In this document: piece after piece, positions 38,160 to 51,479 of the stretch
Numbering within the stretch: the stretch's first letter is position 1
Layout: the number at the start of each line of letters is the position of its first letter
Source of the DNA: Cymbidium sinense
Lineage: Eukaryota; Streptophyta; Magnoliopsida; Asparagales; Orchidaceae
DNA length: 64,000 bases
Assembly (NCBI GenBank): GCA_021442155.1
Contig: CM038214.1
Location: 53,662,514 to 53,726,513 of the forward strand
Reading direction: 5' to 3'
Notes under the pieces: generated by a model
The model's input: only the letters and a program-made list of their open reading frames with translations
Databases searched by the model: none
What the model was told of the DNA's origin: nothing
Program-made: the position numbers and the translations under genes

Positions 38160-41100
38160 GAGCGGGTGTTGACCTAATTTTTAGATGATGTTAATTTGAA
38201 CTCTAAAATTAGTAATTAGGATGTCCTAATCTCAAATAGGAATCTCCTAATTCAGTTCATAAGACACTATACTTAGTGACTTAGTGCACCTTTCTTGGGT
38301 TAGATCTAACCTAATTGGCTTAGGTGGAATCAACCCAAATTTCAAATTTGGATTAAATCAAATCAAATCCAAATAAATCAAAATGAAATCAAATGAAAAT
38401 AAAGAAATGAAACCCAAAGTCAAATCTAGTTAACCCATTTGACATAGGTTTGTTTAGGTGGTTCCCACCTAGTCAAAGGTCAACCCACCAAGAATTTGAC
38501 CAAATTAAATCATTCTAAATATCTCAAATAATCAAATAAACATGTTTGATCTTGAATATAAAGAAATTCAGATTAATTTAGGCCTTAATTGGGTTAATTA
38601 GACCACTTAGTCTAAAATAATCTTCAATGGGTCTTATTAGGTTCTAACCCAAATCAAATTGAAATCAACTCAATTTAATTGCTCAAAATCATTTAGAAAT
38701 AATAATCAAACATAATCCAACCCACCATTGGGAGTAATTTGGTCAAATTAGTCATTTGACCCAAATGAAATCCAAGCTTAACCCATTAAGCCTACTTTGG
38801 GTTAAATGGGTTCAAATTAAAATCAAATTAAAATTGAATGAAATGAATCACTCCAAATCATCTCACACATGTGATCAAGTATGATTGGAGTCCAAACCCA
38901 TCTAATTGACTCAAATTGGTCATTTGAACCCAATTAGAACCAAACTTAACCCATTTAGGCTAAATGGGTTAAAATGAAATGAAATTTAAAATCAATTCAA
39001 ATTTAAATCAATTAATCATCAATTAAAGATGATTGAATTCAAAAATTACAAGAATTAAATTAAAACCAAGTATTTTGAATCCAAACATTTGGTTTAGATT
39101 CAAATTCTAATCTAAGTCAAATGGATTCAAACATAACCTCAAATCCACATTGAATTTGAGGTGGGTAGCCATACCTTAGTCCACTTTGATGTTGATGCCA
39201 TAAATCAAAAAAAAAAAAAGAAAAGAAAAGAATGGAATTCAAATAAATAAATTTGAAAATGTAAAAGAAGAAGGGAAATTCTAATTCCCCTCTTCTTATC
39301 TCATCCCAGCTCTTGTCCAAGAGAGAGGGAGAGAAGGCTGTCCTCAAGTGAAGGCCACCAAGCTAAAGCCAAAAGGAACTTGGCTTCTTCCAAGAGAAAA
39401 AAAGAGAAGAAGAAAAAAAGAACAAGGAGATGAGAAGAGGAAGAAGAAAAGGGAGGGATCGGTCAAGGATGGCAAGCAAGCACAAAGCCTCCTCCCTCCC
39501 ATGTGAACATCAAAACATGTTCACAAGGACAAGAGGGATTGAATCCACCCCTTGGTCAGCCTTGCCACCGGCGGTGGCTGGATTTTGTCCACCAAAAAAC
39601 CCCATAAAAGAAGCTTTTGGCCAACTATGGAAAGAGGGTAGGGGAGCCTATTCCCTCCCTCCTTCATTCCAAAAAGTCCACCAAGGCAAGAGATGAAGAT
39701 CCGGACCCTTCCCCCGCCTCTCATCATAGGCACACCGACGAACGGATGGAATCTGAGCCTCTCTAATGGAAAAATCCATGGGAGAGGTTATCATAGCAAA
39801 TTGAAGCTACCAACATGTTCTAATGGTCAGGGCGAGCTCAAATGAATCGCCACCTCAACCCCTCGCCGTTGAAAAGCTAAAAATTGACCTACACCATCGA
39901 AAAACCAAGCCAATGTTAGCTTCCCCCACATGTTCACTGGGTCAAGACGAAGCTAATGGAGTCAATCTAACCACTAGTGATCATTGAAATCTAGGTACGC
40001 TCCCTCCCCAAGCCTCTAAGCCGTCAGTTTTAGACCTTTTCAAAGGGAATTTTATCCTTAATTGGATCCAACCGCATAGATGGGTCCTAAATCGATCACT
40101 AATCAATTTGAGATCAAAATCATGATGCAAATCACCTATGATTGCCGACAACCAACCTTCTCAAACTGGTCAGAGATACCAATCAAATTTCTTAAAAGGA
40201 TTAGGCAAAAAAGATGGATGACATCCGTCTCTCGTCAGCGAGCCGCGGGATTAAATCTGGCCCGTCTGATCCTTCTATTAGGAATGGACGGTCTTGATCT
40301 AGGCAGACAGGTTGATTTAAATCCATTAGGAACATCAGAATTGATCTTGACCATCTGATCTTTGATTGATCGGTCCAGAATCATGTTGCACCGCTTTTGA
40401 TGTTGATGTCACGTAGAATCCGTATTTCATACGCCACATGGCGGAGGTTACTTCCGCCATGCCATTACCAAACAAAAATCCCTTTAAATATTGATTAAAA
40501 ATTAATTAAAAATCATAAAAATTCAAATATTAATAGAAAAATAAATATAAATACAAAAAAATACAAACTTGGGCTCTATGGATTCATCTTGATGAGAGAA
40601 ATCCAGAAAAATTTAAATTCCCAATTAATTTTTGGTAATTAAGCCTTAATTTTAGTTTAATTGACAACTACTCTAATTGAAATGAAACTTTGAAAAACTA
40701 AAATTAATGTTAAAACACACCTTAGAAAAATTGTTCATGAATTATTGCAATTTAATTCATAAGAAATGAAATTTCAAATGCTAAACCTTATTTTCAATTA
40801 AATAAATTAATATCAAATAAATTAATTAATGCAAATGAATCAAGCAACCTAAACCAACATAATGAACCTTATTGAACATTAAAACACTAATAAAACTCAT
40901 CCAAACTTAATAAATCATAAATTGGCTTAATTAACCAATTAAATGAATTAAATGATTTAAATATTCAGCTAGAACTTAATTAAATCATAATAACTCAACC
41001 AAATATCTAAAAATTATGACTAAACCCTCTTTGAAAACATCTTTTAGATAGGCATCAATAAAAAATGAAATCCTTAAATGACCTTCATTAAATTAGGCTT

Positions 41101-43788
41101 AAGTTGGGTTTTAAAGAAATATTTAAAACCTTAATTTCACCATAATTATGAATCTAATCAGGTTGAAACTTTGCAAACATGAAATTAGCATATAACCCCA
41201 CTTGCCATAAAATTTTAAACCCAATTGACCTTTGGATTGGGAATTGTCTAATTTCCAAATTCGTAGATCAATATTAATCAAATAATAAATAAAGGAAATT
41301 CATTAATCCATTAAATCATGAAACAACTTGAATTAAGTTCAACTAAACATAAAAAATTCTCAAGAAGGTTTTCCAACATCCTAAGTCAAAGAACTTAATC
41401 ATTTTCATGCTTAATGGTTAATGAAATTAATAATACAAGTTAAGCTTAATTAAACTTTAAGCTAATAAATTCATAAACACTTAATGAAACTTAAACATAC
41501 GATTAAATAATATTAATCAAATCAAATGAAATCAAACCTTAACCTAAACACTCTAAGTTAACATGAATTAAACTAAATGAAATCAATATAACTTAATCCA
41601 AAACATTAATACAGATCAAATGAAACAATCCAAAGTCAAGACACCAAATCAAACTAAAACCAAATGATACAAATGAAATAAATGAAATGAAATGATCTAA
41701 ATCAAAATAAAATCAAATAGAATAATTCAAACCAAACTAAACTCAAAACTGAACCAAGAATGAAAATCAAATTAAATTTCCAATGAAAATAATCTATTCA
41801 AATTCAAACAAATGAAATGAAATCAAAAGGATTATTTAAGATACTTAAGGATCTTAGTTAGACCTTTGGGATAGATTTTCATCTTAGGATGAAGTCTTCA
41901 TTCCATTAAGAGTTAGGATGTAGAATAGGGTGAGTTCCATCCAAAAATGGAATCCATTCTATGCTTCATTTTTGAAAACCTAAACATCACTTTAACCAAA
42001 TAAAGTGGTAATAAATATGAAAAATAAATCACTAAATCATTTGAATTGAATCCACCCAAAGGTAAAATTCAAACAAACTCAAACTCAAAATTGAAACTTA
42101 AACTAAAGAGGCATAGCAAAGTCTTGCTACACAAGCCTATCCTCTTCACACACTAGATCATTAGGTCACAAACCATAGACATTGGTTAGGCCGTTCTATG
42201 ATTATTTTTGATTTCTTGTGATGTGTTTTGATATGATGTGCTTCACATGTCTTTGTGTTGTACTATTTTAGACTATATGTCAAGGATTGTTTGCCTATTA
42301 GCCTAGATGATAGGACTTTCTTTCTAGATCTAACATTATCTTTTGCAAGGGGCTTTGCTAGAAAGGATTGCGATCATTAATAAAATTAAAAATGTTATTT
42401 CTTGAAGGTATGCTTAAATCCTTAAGCATATCCCATAGGATAGGCGGGGGCTTTGGCAAGTAGCTAATGCTAACCCTATATGTTTGTTAAATATAACCCT
42501 TGTGTGCTATTTTTATTTCCTAACATTTATTTTGCATGGATTAGGAATTAATTTTAAAATTAAAATATAAATTTGAGCTTAGAATTAGGTTAGGATCTAT
42601 GGGATTTAGGATTAGCAGGAGCTGAACCTACTAGAAGATTGCTGCAGTCGTCCCCTATGAAGCCCAATGGATGTTCCTGAGGAAGGAGACTATCCTGAAA
42701 AGAAGACCGATTGATCTAGACTTGTGGTTCTAGGTTGGGCTGTGTAAGGGGCATAGCTTGGTTACCTATTTTGCCTTTTCTTCTGGGGTGTACAATGGTA
42801 CCTGATTGCATTGGATTTTTTCTTAAATTAAATTGGCTTGATTTATTTTGGGCGTGCAATAAAATCAACCTACCTTTCTAGGTTTCTTTATATGTCGTGC
42901 TTTCCTGTGAATGAATGCCCAGATGATTAGGCTCATAAGACAAATTAAATTTTATACCAAACTTAAATCTAAAAAACTAAAACAAAACTAAAGAAAACTT
43001 GAAACCTCACATAAACTAAAGCCTTAGGCAAAACATAAAACCAATTAAAAATAATCAGGTTTTAAAACCATGAAATTATATTATTCCAATCCTTGAATTA
43101 GGCAACTTCTCCCATTGCACATAAGGTGCATCTGACCTATGAGAATGACCATTTTCTTGGGGAAGCCTGCCTTTTATTATTGATTTGGCCCATAAACATT
43201 TCTAATTGCATTGCATTAGGCATAAGAATGCATACCCAAAACCTTAAATAAATCTTGAATCAAAATATTTAAAAATCTAAAAAAATATGCATTTGTTAGA
43301 TGCATTTCATACCCTACATAATTCTAGGGATTAAGGAGTGAGTCTAGGTTCATAGATTCATTTCTTAAAAATGCAACAACCAAGCCATCTTGCAATCATA
43401 AGACTTGGCATCATGAATTTAAAATGCACTTAGGCAATGTTAGTTGGCAGCCTTCTCCAAATGGATTATAAGTCTAGAAGAGTCAGAGATATGTTAGTTA
43501 CCTCAAGTGAGAGGAATGACTAATAATTCCCAAAAATAAAACTAGGTAGAGCATCTGACATGTGTCAAAAGCACGTGTAGACTAAGTTCTGAAGCATCCT
43601 TTTCAAGAATAAGTCTTCAACCATAAGCATTTCTATAGTCTTGTGCTACTAAAATCTAAGTCCTAGACTTCTAAGAAAATACCAACTCAAAATCTAAACT
43701 AAATTTCAAAACTTAAAGCCCAATTAAAGGATATTTGAAATACTTACTGTGCATCTGAATATCAATAGGTATTTTCTACTTCATCCTG
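38160..43788 (+). mobile_element. Long LTR-like block of the Tat-type gypsy family (copy B)
   Basis: 38.2-39.1 kb is made of ttgactcaaattgg and taacccatttag words, as at 56.1-57.0 kb. 39.4-40.5 kb is GC-richer, ending with cacatggcggaggttac. 40.5-42.1 kb is AT-rich and stop-filled. 42.09-43.70 kb matches 29.13-30.72 kb in order and spacing. Open frames at 39117-39347, 39430-39696, 39521-39733 and 40080-40358 have no family motif and fall in this shared non-coding sequence. The block leads into the direct repeat and primer-binding-like site at 44.2 kb, so it is interpreted as a long 5' LTR. Confidence 0.5.
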
Positions 43789-44184
43789 TTTGGTCACCAA
43801 AAGAACTCTCTCCAATTTGAACCAATCCCAATTGAAATTCCAAAAATCAATCCTTTGAAAACCAACTTTGAAATCCTTAGAAATAACAACTCATTTCTTA
43901 GGAAGAGACCCTTCTTAAGATGTAATTAATTATAGGGGCTTGCCTCTATAGGGAACCATGAACCCAGTTTAAATTAAACCTTGTTCTAGCTTTCATTTAG
44001 TTCAGGGGAAAATCTTTGGTACAAATGACCCATTAGCCTTAGGAGTCTTAAATTAAATGATCAAATCCATTATAGGAAAACATGTTTATCATCTAAGATA
44101 ATATATTTATTCTTTAATGATGCATTTGATCATCCACATAAAAAATTACTAAACTCTATATGGTGTCACAAATTTTCTCCACAG
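43789..44184 (+). repeat. Direct repeat, left copy (probable end of the 5' LTR)
   Basis: About 400 bp shared with 50639-51053. Both copies contain ccaatttgaaccaatccc, ttagaaataacaactcatt, ggaaccatgaacccagttt and end tgtcacaaattttctccacag. They differ by scattered changes and a 16-base insertion in the right copy. Similarity stops at the same point (ctccacag) in both, as expected for the 3' ends of two LTRs of one element. Confidence 0.8.
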
Positions 44185-44193
44185 AGATATTTT

Positions 44194-44212
44194 TTGGAAA
44201 CTCTACTAGGGA
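44194..44212 (+). other. Primer-binding-site-like sequence
   Basis: ttggaaactctactaggga starts ten bases after the left direct repeat. It resembles the tggcgactc-actgggga type segment found just inside the 5' LTR of many plant Tat/Ogre-like elements. This is from memory of the family and with mismatches; the primer tRNA was not checked. Confidence 0.5.
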
Positions 44213-46090
44213 ATTGTTCCTCTCCTTATCTTTAGAAATAAGTGGTTATTTCTATATCGATTGTGTACTTGTGCCACTCTCAGGTCAAGATTGCCTTTCT
44301 TTTCATCGGATATCGCTCCATTTCATTCTTGGTTGAGTCTATCCAACATCCTGAACTAATGTTCTATAACTCTTCATTTATCATAGTTAAACGATTGGGT
44401 CCTTGAACTAATCCAAAATTTTTGAAAAAAAGGGAGAGAAATAAATGAAAAGCAAGCCATTTCTGTTATGAGCTAAATTTGGTCAAGATGGATTTGAAAC
44501 CATTCCAATGTGGAAAAGAAATGTTAAATTCAAAAAGTTTGAAGATTACTTTAAAATTTTAAAAGTAATTTTTAAGAATAAAATTTTAAAGTTAACTTTG
44601 TCCTTGATCTTACTTCAGCTTTGTACTAAAGCTAAAGAGAATGAGGATAGGGTCCTAAGTTGATACCCTTTGTTTACTACATTCAAAGGTAACAAATACC
44701 TAAGGATGTAAATTGAAATGAAGGAGTTTCTTTCAAATCTTAAAAAATCAAAATCAAAGGAAGGAGACATGGTTGTGCTTATTGTCCCTTACCACCATGA
44801 TTGAAGCTTGAATTGCATTTAAGGAATAACAAATCATCCCAAAAGAATGCCTTTTTGACCTTAGGTAGAGGTTGATTAAGGAACTAAATGTAAATCTTCT
44901 ATCCTTATAGAAGAAAATTTTACATAAATACAAATTAGCTTTAATCTTAATTCATCTCCACATTTCCACTATAATATTGGAAAATCAACTACTCAAGCTG
45001 ATTGACCAATTCTAGGGAGTGACTTGAAGGTAACCATCTTTTAGACCTCTCCAAAACCTTGGATCATTAAGAATAAAGGAGAGAGTCAAAAGAGAAAGAT
45101 TTCATGACATAAACAAAGATAAAGTGATAGGATTCACTTTTTCTCTTAATCCATAGAAGAAAAGAGAGGGTAGTAAAAGAGAATTTTGATTCTCCTGATA
45201 AAGTTAAAATGAATGAAATTTAAACCTAATAAGTTTAAATAAACTTTCTTAATGGGAGTTTTGTCCCATTGAATGAAATGATATTTCATGAATGTCCTTA
45301 ATTAGTTTTTAGGACAAATCATGAAAAGAAAATAAATAAAGACTTTAATTCTTCTAAAGGAATCATGACCTTAGGATTGGGTCCTAAGGGTGATATTTAT
45401 ATCTCTCAGAGAGAAAGTATGAAACTTTTATCTCTGGTAAGTTGATAAATAAATTACTTAGGATTTTATCAGTCCAAATGAATGAAGAAAGTCTTAGTTT
45501 TCTCGATTCAAAGACTAAGGCGTTATATGCTTTCAATACAAAGTGAATTTAAAGTAAATCCTTTGCAATGTCTTATGACCTGCTTGACATTATATTAATG
45601 TCTAGTATGGTGGTCAAAGATTCCATTGCAAGCTGAGATTACCTTTAACCTTGTTTGTGCTATAAAACGTACAAGTCAAACTTGACTTTCTAATAGGGCA
45701 TCAATTGCACTACAGGGTCCTCTTTTAAATGATGATCCTCCAAATGAATAGATCATGAGGTCTATTGATCTATTGAGGATAGAGTTAGACCTACCTTTCC
45801 TCCATATCAAAAGGGAAATTATTGAAATCAAATTCAAAATGGTAGAGTCATACAACCTCAAATGACGTTGAAAATAAATGACAAATAAGTCATCTTCAAA
45901 ATGTGATGTCTTTCCCATCTTAGAGAAGTTGCTTGCAAAATCAAGCATCGTAATGCTCTATAATATATATATATATAAGAAAATGAAATGAAAAAAAAGA
46001 AAAAAAAAAGCAGAAATTACCATGAAGCAAGGCATTACATAATCATGCAATTTACCTACTTTAACTATAAGCAACTTCCAGATGTGGCAT
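44213..46090 (+). other. Leader/gag region of the decayed element; no motif seen
   Basis: Between the primer-binding-like site and the protease remnant, where gag would lie, no gag motif survives. The minus-strand open frame at 45676-45948 opposes the element and has no family motif. Confidence 0.4.
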
Positions 46091-46300
46091 TCCACTATAA
46101 AAAGGTTATAGGGTTGATCTTCTATGATGAAGATAGACTACTAAGATTTATTAACATCTTGGTTGATGTTGAAAATTCAAAAGAAGAAAATCTCCAAAAT
46201 ACTTGTTGGTCCAGGTGCATCGGTCAACATCAATTATAAACATGAAAGTGAATTTATATAGGCCCAATTCTAATCAAACTTTGATAAGATGGTGCCATGT
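46091..46300 (+). pseudogene. Gypsy aspartic protease remnant
   Basis: The plus strand reads GLIFYDEDRLL (about 46110) and, after a frame change, ILVGPGASVNI at about 46198-46230. Tat-like proteases have 'ILVDPGASVN' here; the catalytic Asp codon has become Gly. This fits the position downstream of the 5' LTR end and upstream of the RT remnant. Dead fragment. Confidence 0.6.
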
Positions 46301-47500
46301 AAATTTAGTCAAATAAAGAAAGGACTTTTTAGTTTCATGAAAATTTAATCTTGGAAACTCAACTTAAAAGAAAACCTTAATCTTAATCACATAGTTGGTT
46401 GAAGATAAAAACTCAAACATTAAAAAAGAAAATTAAGAATTCAAGAACATCTTTAATATTCTTGGATTGTCCTATCTAGCCCAAATAAAGAAATAAATGA
46501 AATGAAATGAAAGAAAAAGAAGAAAAATAATAATTGAGAAAGGATGTTTGTATCCATTCTATCATCATAAGTGTAGAGTCTTTAAGAAAAATGACCTCAC
46601 AAAATCTTTTGTTCAATCAAAGAATTAAAAAGGATCGTATCAGGTAATATGATCAATCAATCAAAACAAAGACTCAAATAATATTGAAAAGTCAATTATA
46701 ATAAATGTTGTATTTGGGCAAAAAGTCAAATACATCTAATTTCCTATTAAATCTTATAATTAGGAAAGATGCTTAATGTAACATGTCATAAAAAAATGAA
46801 ATGTTATGGAAATAAGTTGAATACATCCAATTTCCTAGTAAATGTTGTAACTAGGAAAATGTTAGTTGTAACATTTCATAAAGAATTGAAATGTTATCAA
46901 GATATTGATAAAATAAAGAAAGAATAAAAGAACAAAAGAAAGAAAGCAAATTAAAGGGATGGAAGGACTATATCCAAGAGCAAAAGGATGAAGTTTGAAA
47001 TTTCTAAGAAATTGGACATTTTTAAACTTTAAACTCCTGCACATCAAAATAAAGTGGTAGGGTTAGAAGTCAAGAATTGTCCCAAGCTAAACAAAAATAA
47101 TATGATATCTCATACTTTTTCATCATAACCTTTGCCATGTTGGGTGAGCTAGCATGGCTAGTTAAAAGAGACAATGGATCTTCTTTTCTTGGGGTCCATA
47201 TCCTTTGTATGTCAAAGGTTCAATTGAGTATATTTTGATTCTATTGCATGGGGCCTATAACCATAAACAAGAAAAAATAATAGAATAATAGAGCCATCAC
47301 AAGTTGAAAATTATTAATTAGTTAGGGTCCTGACTTTTTCTTCAAAGGCACTCTAACATATTGAATGAATGTTGTTCAGATGTGTCTGGAGATCTATATA
47401 ATCTTCAAGTTTAGAATGCACCCCTAGAATCAGAAGTAGAATCTAAATCCATAATTGTCAAACTAAAGGAAATAAACCTTAAAAATAAAAATTTATCTAC
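46301..47500. other. Degenerate internal sequence, no motif
   Basis: AT-rich internal part of the element. A repeated phrase (aaatacatctaatttccta at about 46730 and aatacatccaatttcctag at about 46817) marks an ~88-bp local duplication. Confidence 0.4.
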
Positions 47501-47830
47501 AACTAATATCAATGATCTAACTGTTTAATGAGTCAGATATTGATGACTTGATCAAGCTATCCTTCGAGTTTAAAGACTACTTTATCTAGAAATAAACTGG
47601 AATGATATCTAGATATAGCGGTCTATAAACTTAAGTTTAATGCCATTTCAATAAACAAAGTCCAACTGTAGACAAACTCCAAAAGAAAAGCTAAAAATTT
47701 TGCTAAATTAAAAGCTAGAAAATGATGGCTTTACATGAGAAGAAAACATTCTTCTTTGTTAGCTAACATCTTAAAAATGAATGAAAAAAGAAAAAAAGAA
47801 AATTAAAAAAAAAGAAAAATAAAGAGAAAA
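47501..47830 (+). pseudogene. Gypsy RT N-terminal remnant
   Basis: Around 47540 the plus strand gives DLIKLSFEFKDYF, then a stop-broken stretch in the place of the usual 'pGL...H.L.I....P.KQ.pRR' segment. LANI followed by lysine-rich sequence occurs at about 47760, the position of the 'LANIV.VKKK' segment in Tat-like RT. Beyond it only A-rich DNA is seen, so the RT core is lost. Weak, but in the right order after the protease. Confidence 0.45.
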
Positions 47831-49039
47831 AAAGAAGATCAAATCCATGTGACCCACATCTTGGGACTAGGATAAAATCTTTACCTCAGAAATGGGTTCA
47901 TATTACCCATACTTCATTGCAAAATAAAAAAGGCTTTCATGCATAAGATTATCCTCCTTAAGGATTACTTATCTAAAAATTGTCAATTTAAAATAATTAT
48001 AGAAAACATGAATTGAAAGTATATGATATGGCATTCAGAGTTCTTACAAAAATGTTATATTACATATTCACATCATTCAATCTAAAAATATTAGAATAAT
48101 TTGTCAAAAGGTCATGATCAAGATTTCTTATAACCTTGCTTTGAATTAAGTGGAGAGTTATTTTGAAAATCATGCCAAAAAATGAATAAATGAAAAGAAG
48201 AAAAGGAAAGAAACTTCAATGTGATGTTAAAAAAAATAATCACATCACTGTACATAGAGTCTTGAAATATACTTTTGAGGTAATTTCAAAGCCCTTGTAG
48301 TAAAATTTAGAAAGATAAAAAATACAAAACAAGAAATTAATCAAATCCATTTATGGAATAGCATTTCATAAAACCTTTAAGAGCAATAAATTAATTTAAG
48401 AAATTCAATTTCAAACTTATCAGGAGAATCTTAATTTCTCTAGTAAGTTAATCCTTTCAATTCCCTTACTGATTAGGGACAAAAGAATAAAATAAAAAAA
48501 TGTATCCATGAGAATCCAAGAGTTTGTTTATCTTAATTCTCATTCATTTTAGAAAGCTTTAAAGGAATATCATGATCTTTATTGAATCTAAGTGAAGGCC
48601 TTATAAGCTGTTGATTCATGTCAACAAAGTAAAAATTAAATACATGTACAAAAAAAAAAGTAAAGGAAATTTTATTTGAGAAGCACTGGTTGACGTTGGT
48701 TCTTACTGCCTAAAGAACTACACAGTCACATGCAAGCTCAAAAAGGTAGAATTCTTAGATTAATACCCTATGATGTCTTACCTAGAGTGAATTACACATC
48801 TAGCATGGTTATATGTAACTTTTAGATAAAAAAAAGAAAAGAGAAGAGGAAAGAAAAATGATGAACTTCTATGCTCATGGCATAGTAAAGAACTAGGTCC
48901 AAAATATACCAAAATTCTCCTTCAAAAATAAATTTCAACTCTTTGAAACCTTCTTCACTAAACTACTTCATGTGTAAGGAGTATTAGTGTAATCAAAAAA
49001 TGAAAGCAAACCTTCCATCACCTTTCAAAATATAAAAGC
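47831..49039. other. A-rich degenerate sequence, no motif
   Basis: This lies inside the presumed element. No RT, RNase H or integrase motif was recognised. Confidence 0.4.
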
Positions 49040-50345
49040 AAACCTTCCAACACCTTTATGGGTTAGGAGGAAAAACTTTTGTGGTACCTTTCCTATAACA
49101 TATCTTGAGTTAGGAGCAAGCCCTTTGTGGCAGCTTTCTCATGTCTTTCTTTATGAGTTTGGAGTAAGCTTTTGTGCACCATTCTCATAAATTCAAAAAA
49201 GGCCTTTTATGGCATAACTCTTTCTTTCCATAGGTATGGAGCAGGCCTTTCATGGCACCATTTCTATTATTTACATGATAGGATTAAATCACTAGGACCC
49301 TTTTCATGTCTCATAAGCTAATTTGGATTGGAATAAATTAAGTAGAGCCCTTTCTTCTCTTTAGCTATTTAGGATGGATTAAGCCATTGAAGGCCCCATC
49401 CTAATAGATAATCACATAGGTGTAATGCCCATAGGAGGCATCCTATTAAAATGTCCAAGGTTAGGATAAAGTCATTAAAATCCCTATCCGTAAATCAAAA
49501 CAAAAATATTAGGTTTAGGATGAAGTCATCAAAAACCCCTTTCCTCCACCTAAGCTATTTAGGTTGGATTAAGCCATTGAAGGCCCCTTCCTAATAGCTA
49601 GCTAGAAAGAAATAAGTCCCCCAATAGGCATTCTTTCTAAAAGACAAGAATAAGAATAACTCATGAAAACCTCTTTCTTGTCACATAGGCTACAAAAGTT
49701 AGGAATAAGTCATGAAGACCATTTTCCTATTAGCCAAAATTTGAGGTCTAGGAATAAGTCATTAAGACCCCTCTTCCTCATTATGGTAATTCAAGAAGGA
49801 ATGAAATCATGTAGACCCCTTATTATTATCCAATTATAAATGTGTAAGTCCCTTAGTAGGCATCCTAATAAGGATAAGATAAAGTCATTACGACCCCTTT
49901 CCTTTCTAAAGCTACCAAGGTTGGAATTAAGCCATTGAATGCCCCTTCCTGTTAGATTACTTCATTGTAATAGGATCCAAATATTTGTAATTCATTTTCT
50001 AATAAAAATAACAAAAGAAATTAATAAATAGAATTAAGCCATTGAAGGCACCATTTCTTTGAACTACTCCAATAGGAATTAAGTCCATATGACCCCTGCT
50101 TTGTAGTCAAAATGTTGAAGATTAGGATTAAGCTATTCAAGCCTCTTTTCCCCAGCTTAGCTATTTGGGTTGGAATCAAGTCTCCAAAGACCCCTTGATA
50201 ATAGCTAACCAGATAAGAGTAAATCCCATAATGTTATATTTCCCTGGTTAATTTAGCATGTAGTTTGGAATAGGAGTAAGTGCCCACATTGGTATCCTTT
50301 CCAACTACTATTCTCAGACAAGAGTAAGTCCCTTGAAGGCATATT
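49040..50345. repeat. Degenerate repeat array: 'attaagccattgaaggccc' type units
   Basis: Units of roughly 50-70 bp repeat with heavy divergence. Clear instances are gattaagccattgaaggcc (49378 and 49567), gaattaagccattgaa (about 49924 and 50030) and aagtcattaagacccc (about 49757). Each is followed by a cctaatagcta-type word. There are perhaps 15-20 units. It lies before the right direct repeat, so it may be the U3 region or 3' leader of the element. Confidence 0.65.
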
Positions 50346-50638
50346 TTCTGAACATAATGATTGCATTAGGATTAGACTATCCTTTGGGTCTATTCCTAAT
50401 GACATCCCTATTCATCTTGGAACTTAGTGAATTTAAGTTCCTAAGAGTGAATCAAGTTGAAACAAGTATAGGAATACATATGGATATTTTCACAATCAAA
50501 TCAAATCAAAACATAAATTAAAATCAAAATCTAAATTTTGAATTTGAACCCCAAGCTTATGCTTGTAATGTTGATCAATTTGATCCACACAAATATGTGC
50601 AGTGTACTCTGGCCGATCCACTACACATATTTTATCCC

Positions 50639-51053
50639 GTTTAGTCTCCAAAAGAACTCTTTCCAATTTGAACCAATCCCAATTAAAATTTCTAAAATCA
50701 ATCCTTTGAAAACCAACTTTGAAATCCTTAGAAATAACAACTCATTTCTTTAATCGAGTGTATTCTTAGGAAGTGACCCTTTTTAAGATGTAATTAACTA
50801 TAGTGGCTACCCTCTTTAGGGAACCATGAACCCAGTTTAAATTAAACCCTATTCTAGCTTCCATGTAGTTCAAGGGAAAATCTTGGGTACACGGAAGACC
50901 CATTAGCCTTAGGAGTCTTCTATTAAATGATTGAATCCATTACAAGAAAAATGTTTATCCTCTGAGATAATAGATTTATTCTTTAATGATGCATTTGATC
51001 ATCCAAATAAGAAATTCTTAAACTCTATGTGGTGTCACAAATTTTCTCCACAG
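50639..51053 (+). repeat. Direct repeat, right copy (probable end of the 3' LTR)
   Basis: Matches 43789-44184 to the same end point (ctccacag). The 6.85-kb distance fits a degraded LTR retrotransposon. After it the sequence differs from the left copy, as expected for flanking DNA. Confidence 0.8.
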
Positions 51054-51079
51054 TGGGCTGATAAGTATTCCCTCTTAAT

Positions 51080-51240
51080 AGCTAGTGCAACACCTTGGCA
51101 CCAAGATCGCGATGCCATGGTGCTGTACCATAATTTGATAGCTGTACAGGGTAATGAAGCAGCACCTCGGTGCCAAGATCACAGTGCCATGGTGCTATAC
51201 CATAATTTGATAGCTAGATTGGGTAGTTATTTTTTCTAGA
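51080..51240. repeat. 72-bp tandem duplication with gccatggtgctg motif
   Basis: taccataatttgatagct recurs 72 bp apart (51126 and 51198), each preceded by ggtgccaagatc and gccatggtgctg. The plus-strand open frame across it (50931-51239) begins inside the LTR-like repeat and is not regarded as a gene. Confidence 0.8.
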
Positions 51241-51479
51241 AGACCAGAGCAGCGACTCGATGCTATGAACATAGCATTGCAGGCCCTATAACCAAGATAA
51301 AACATTCTATTTTTATTTTAATTTATTTCTTTTGATGTAAATAAAATTTGCCTCAAATGAATGTATCATAGCATTAGGACATGATTCATTCATTTTATGG
51401 ATCTTCTATTAGTTTAATATACTTATATAGAGTTAATTAAGCAAAAGAGTTGAAGCCTCTACATGTTACTTCGATAATC

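Noticed and set aside
39430..40358. Overlapping open frames in a GC-richer part of copy B (39430-39696, 39521-39733, 40080-40358)
   Set aside because: No family motif, both strands open at once, and the sequence lies in an LTR-like block; openness is explained by composition.
50931..51239. Plus-strand open frame of 102 codons with an internal peptide repeat
   Set aside because: It starts in the direct-repeat (LTR-like) sequence and its internal repeat comes from a 72-bp DNA duplication; no family motif.
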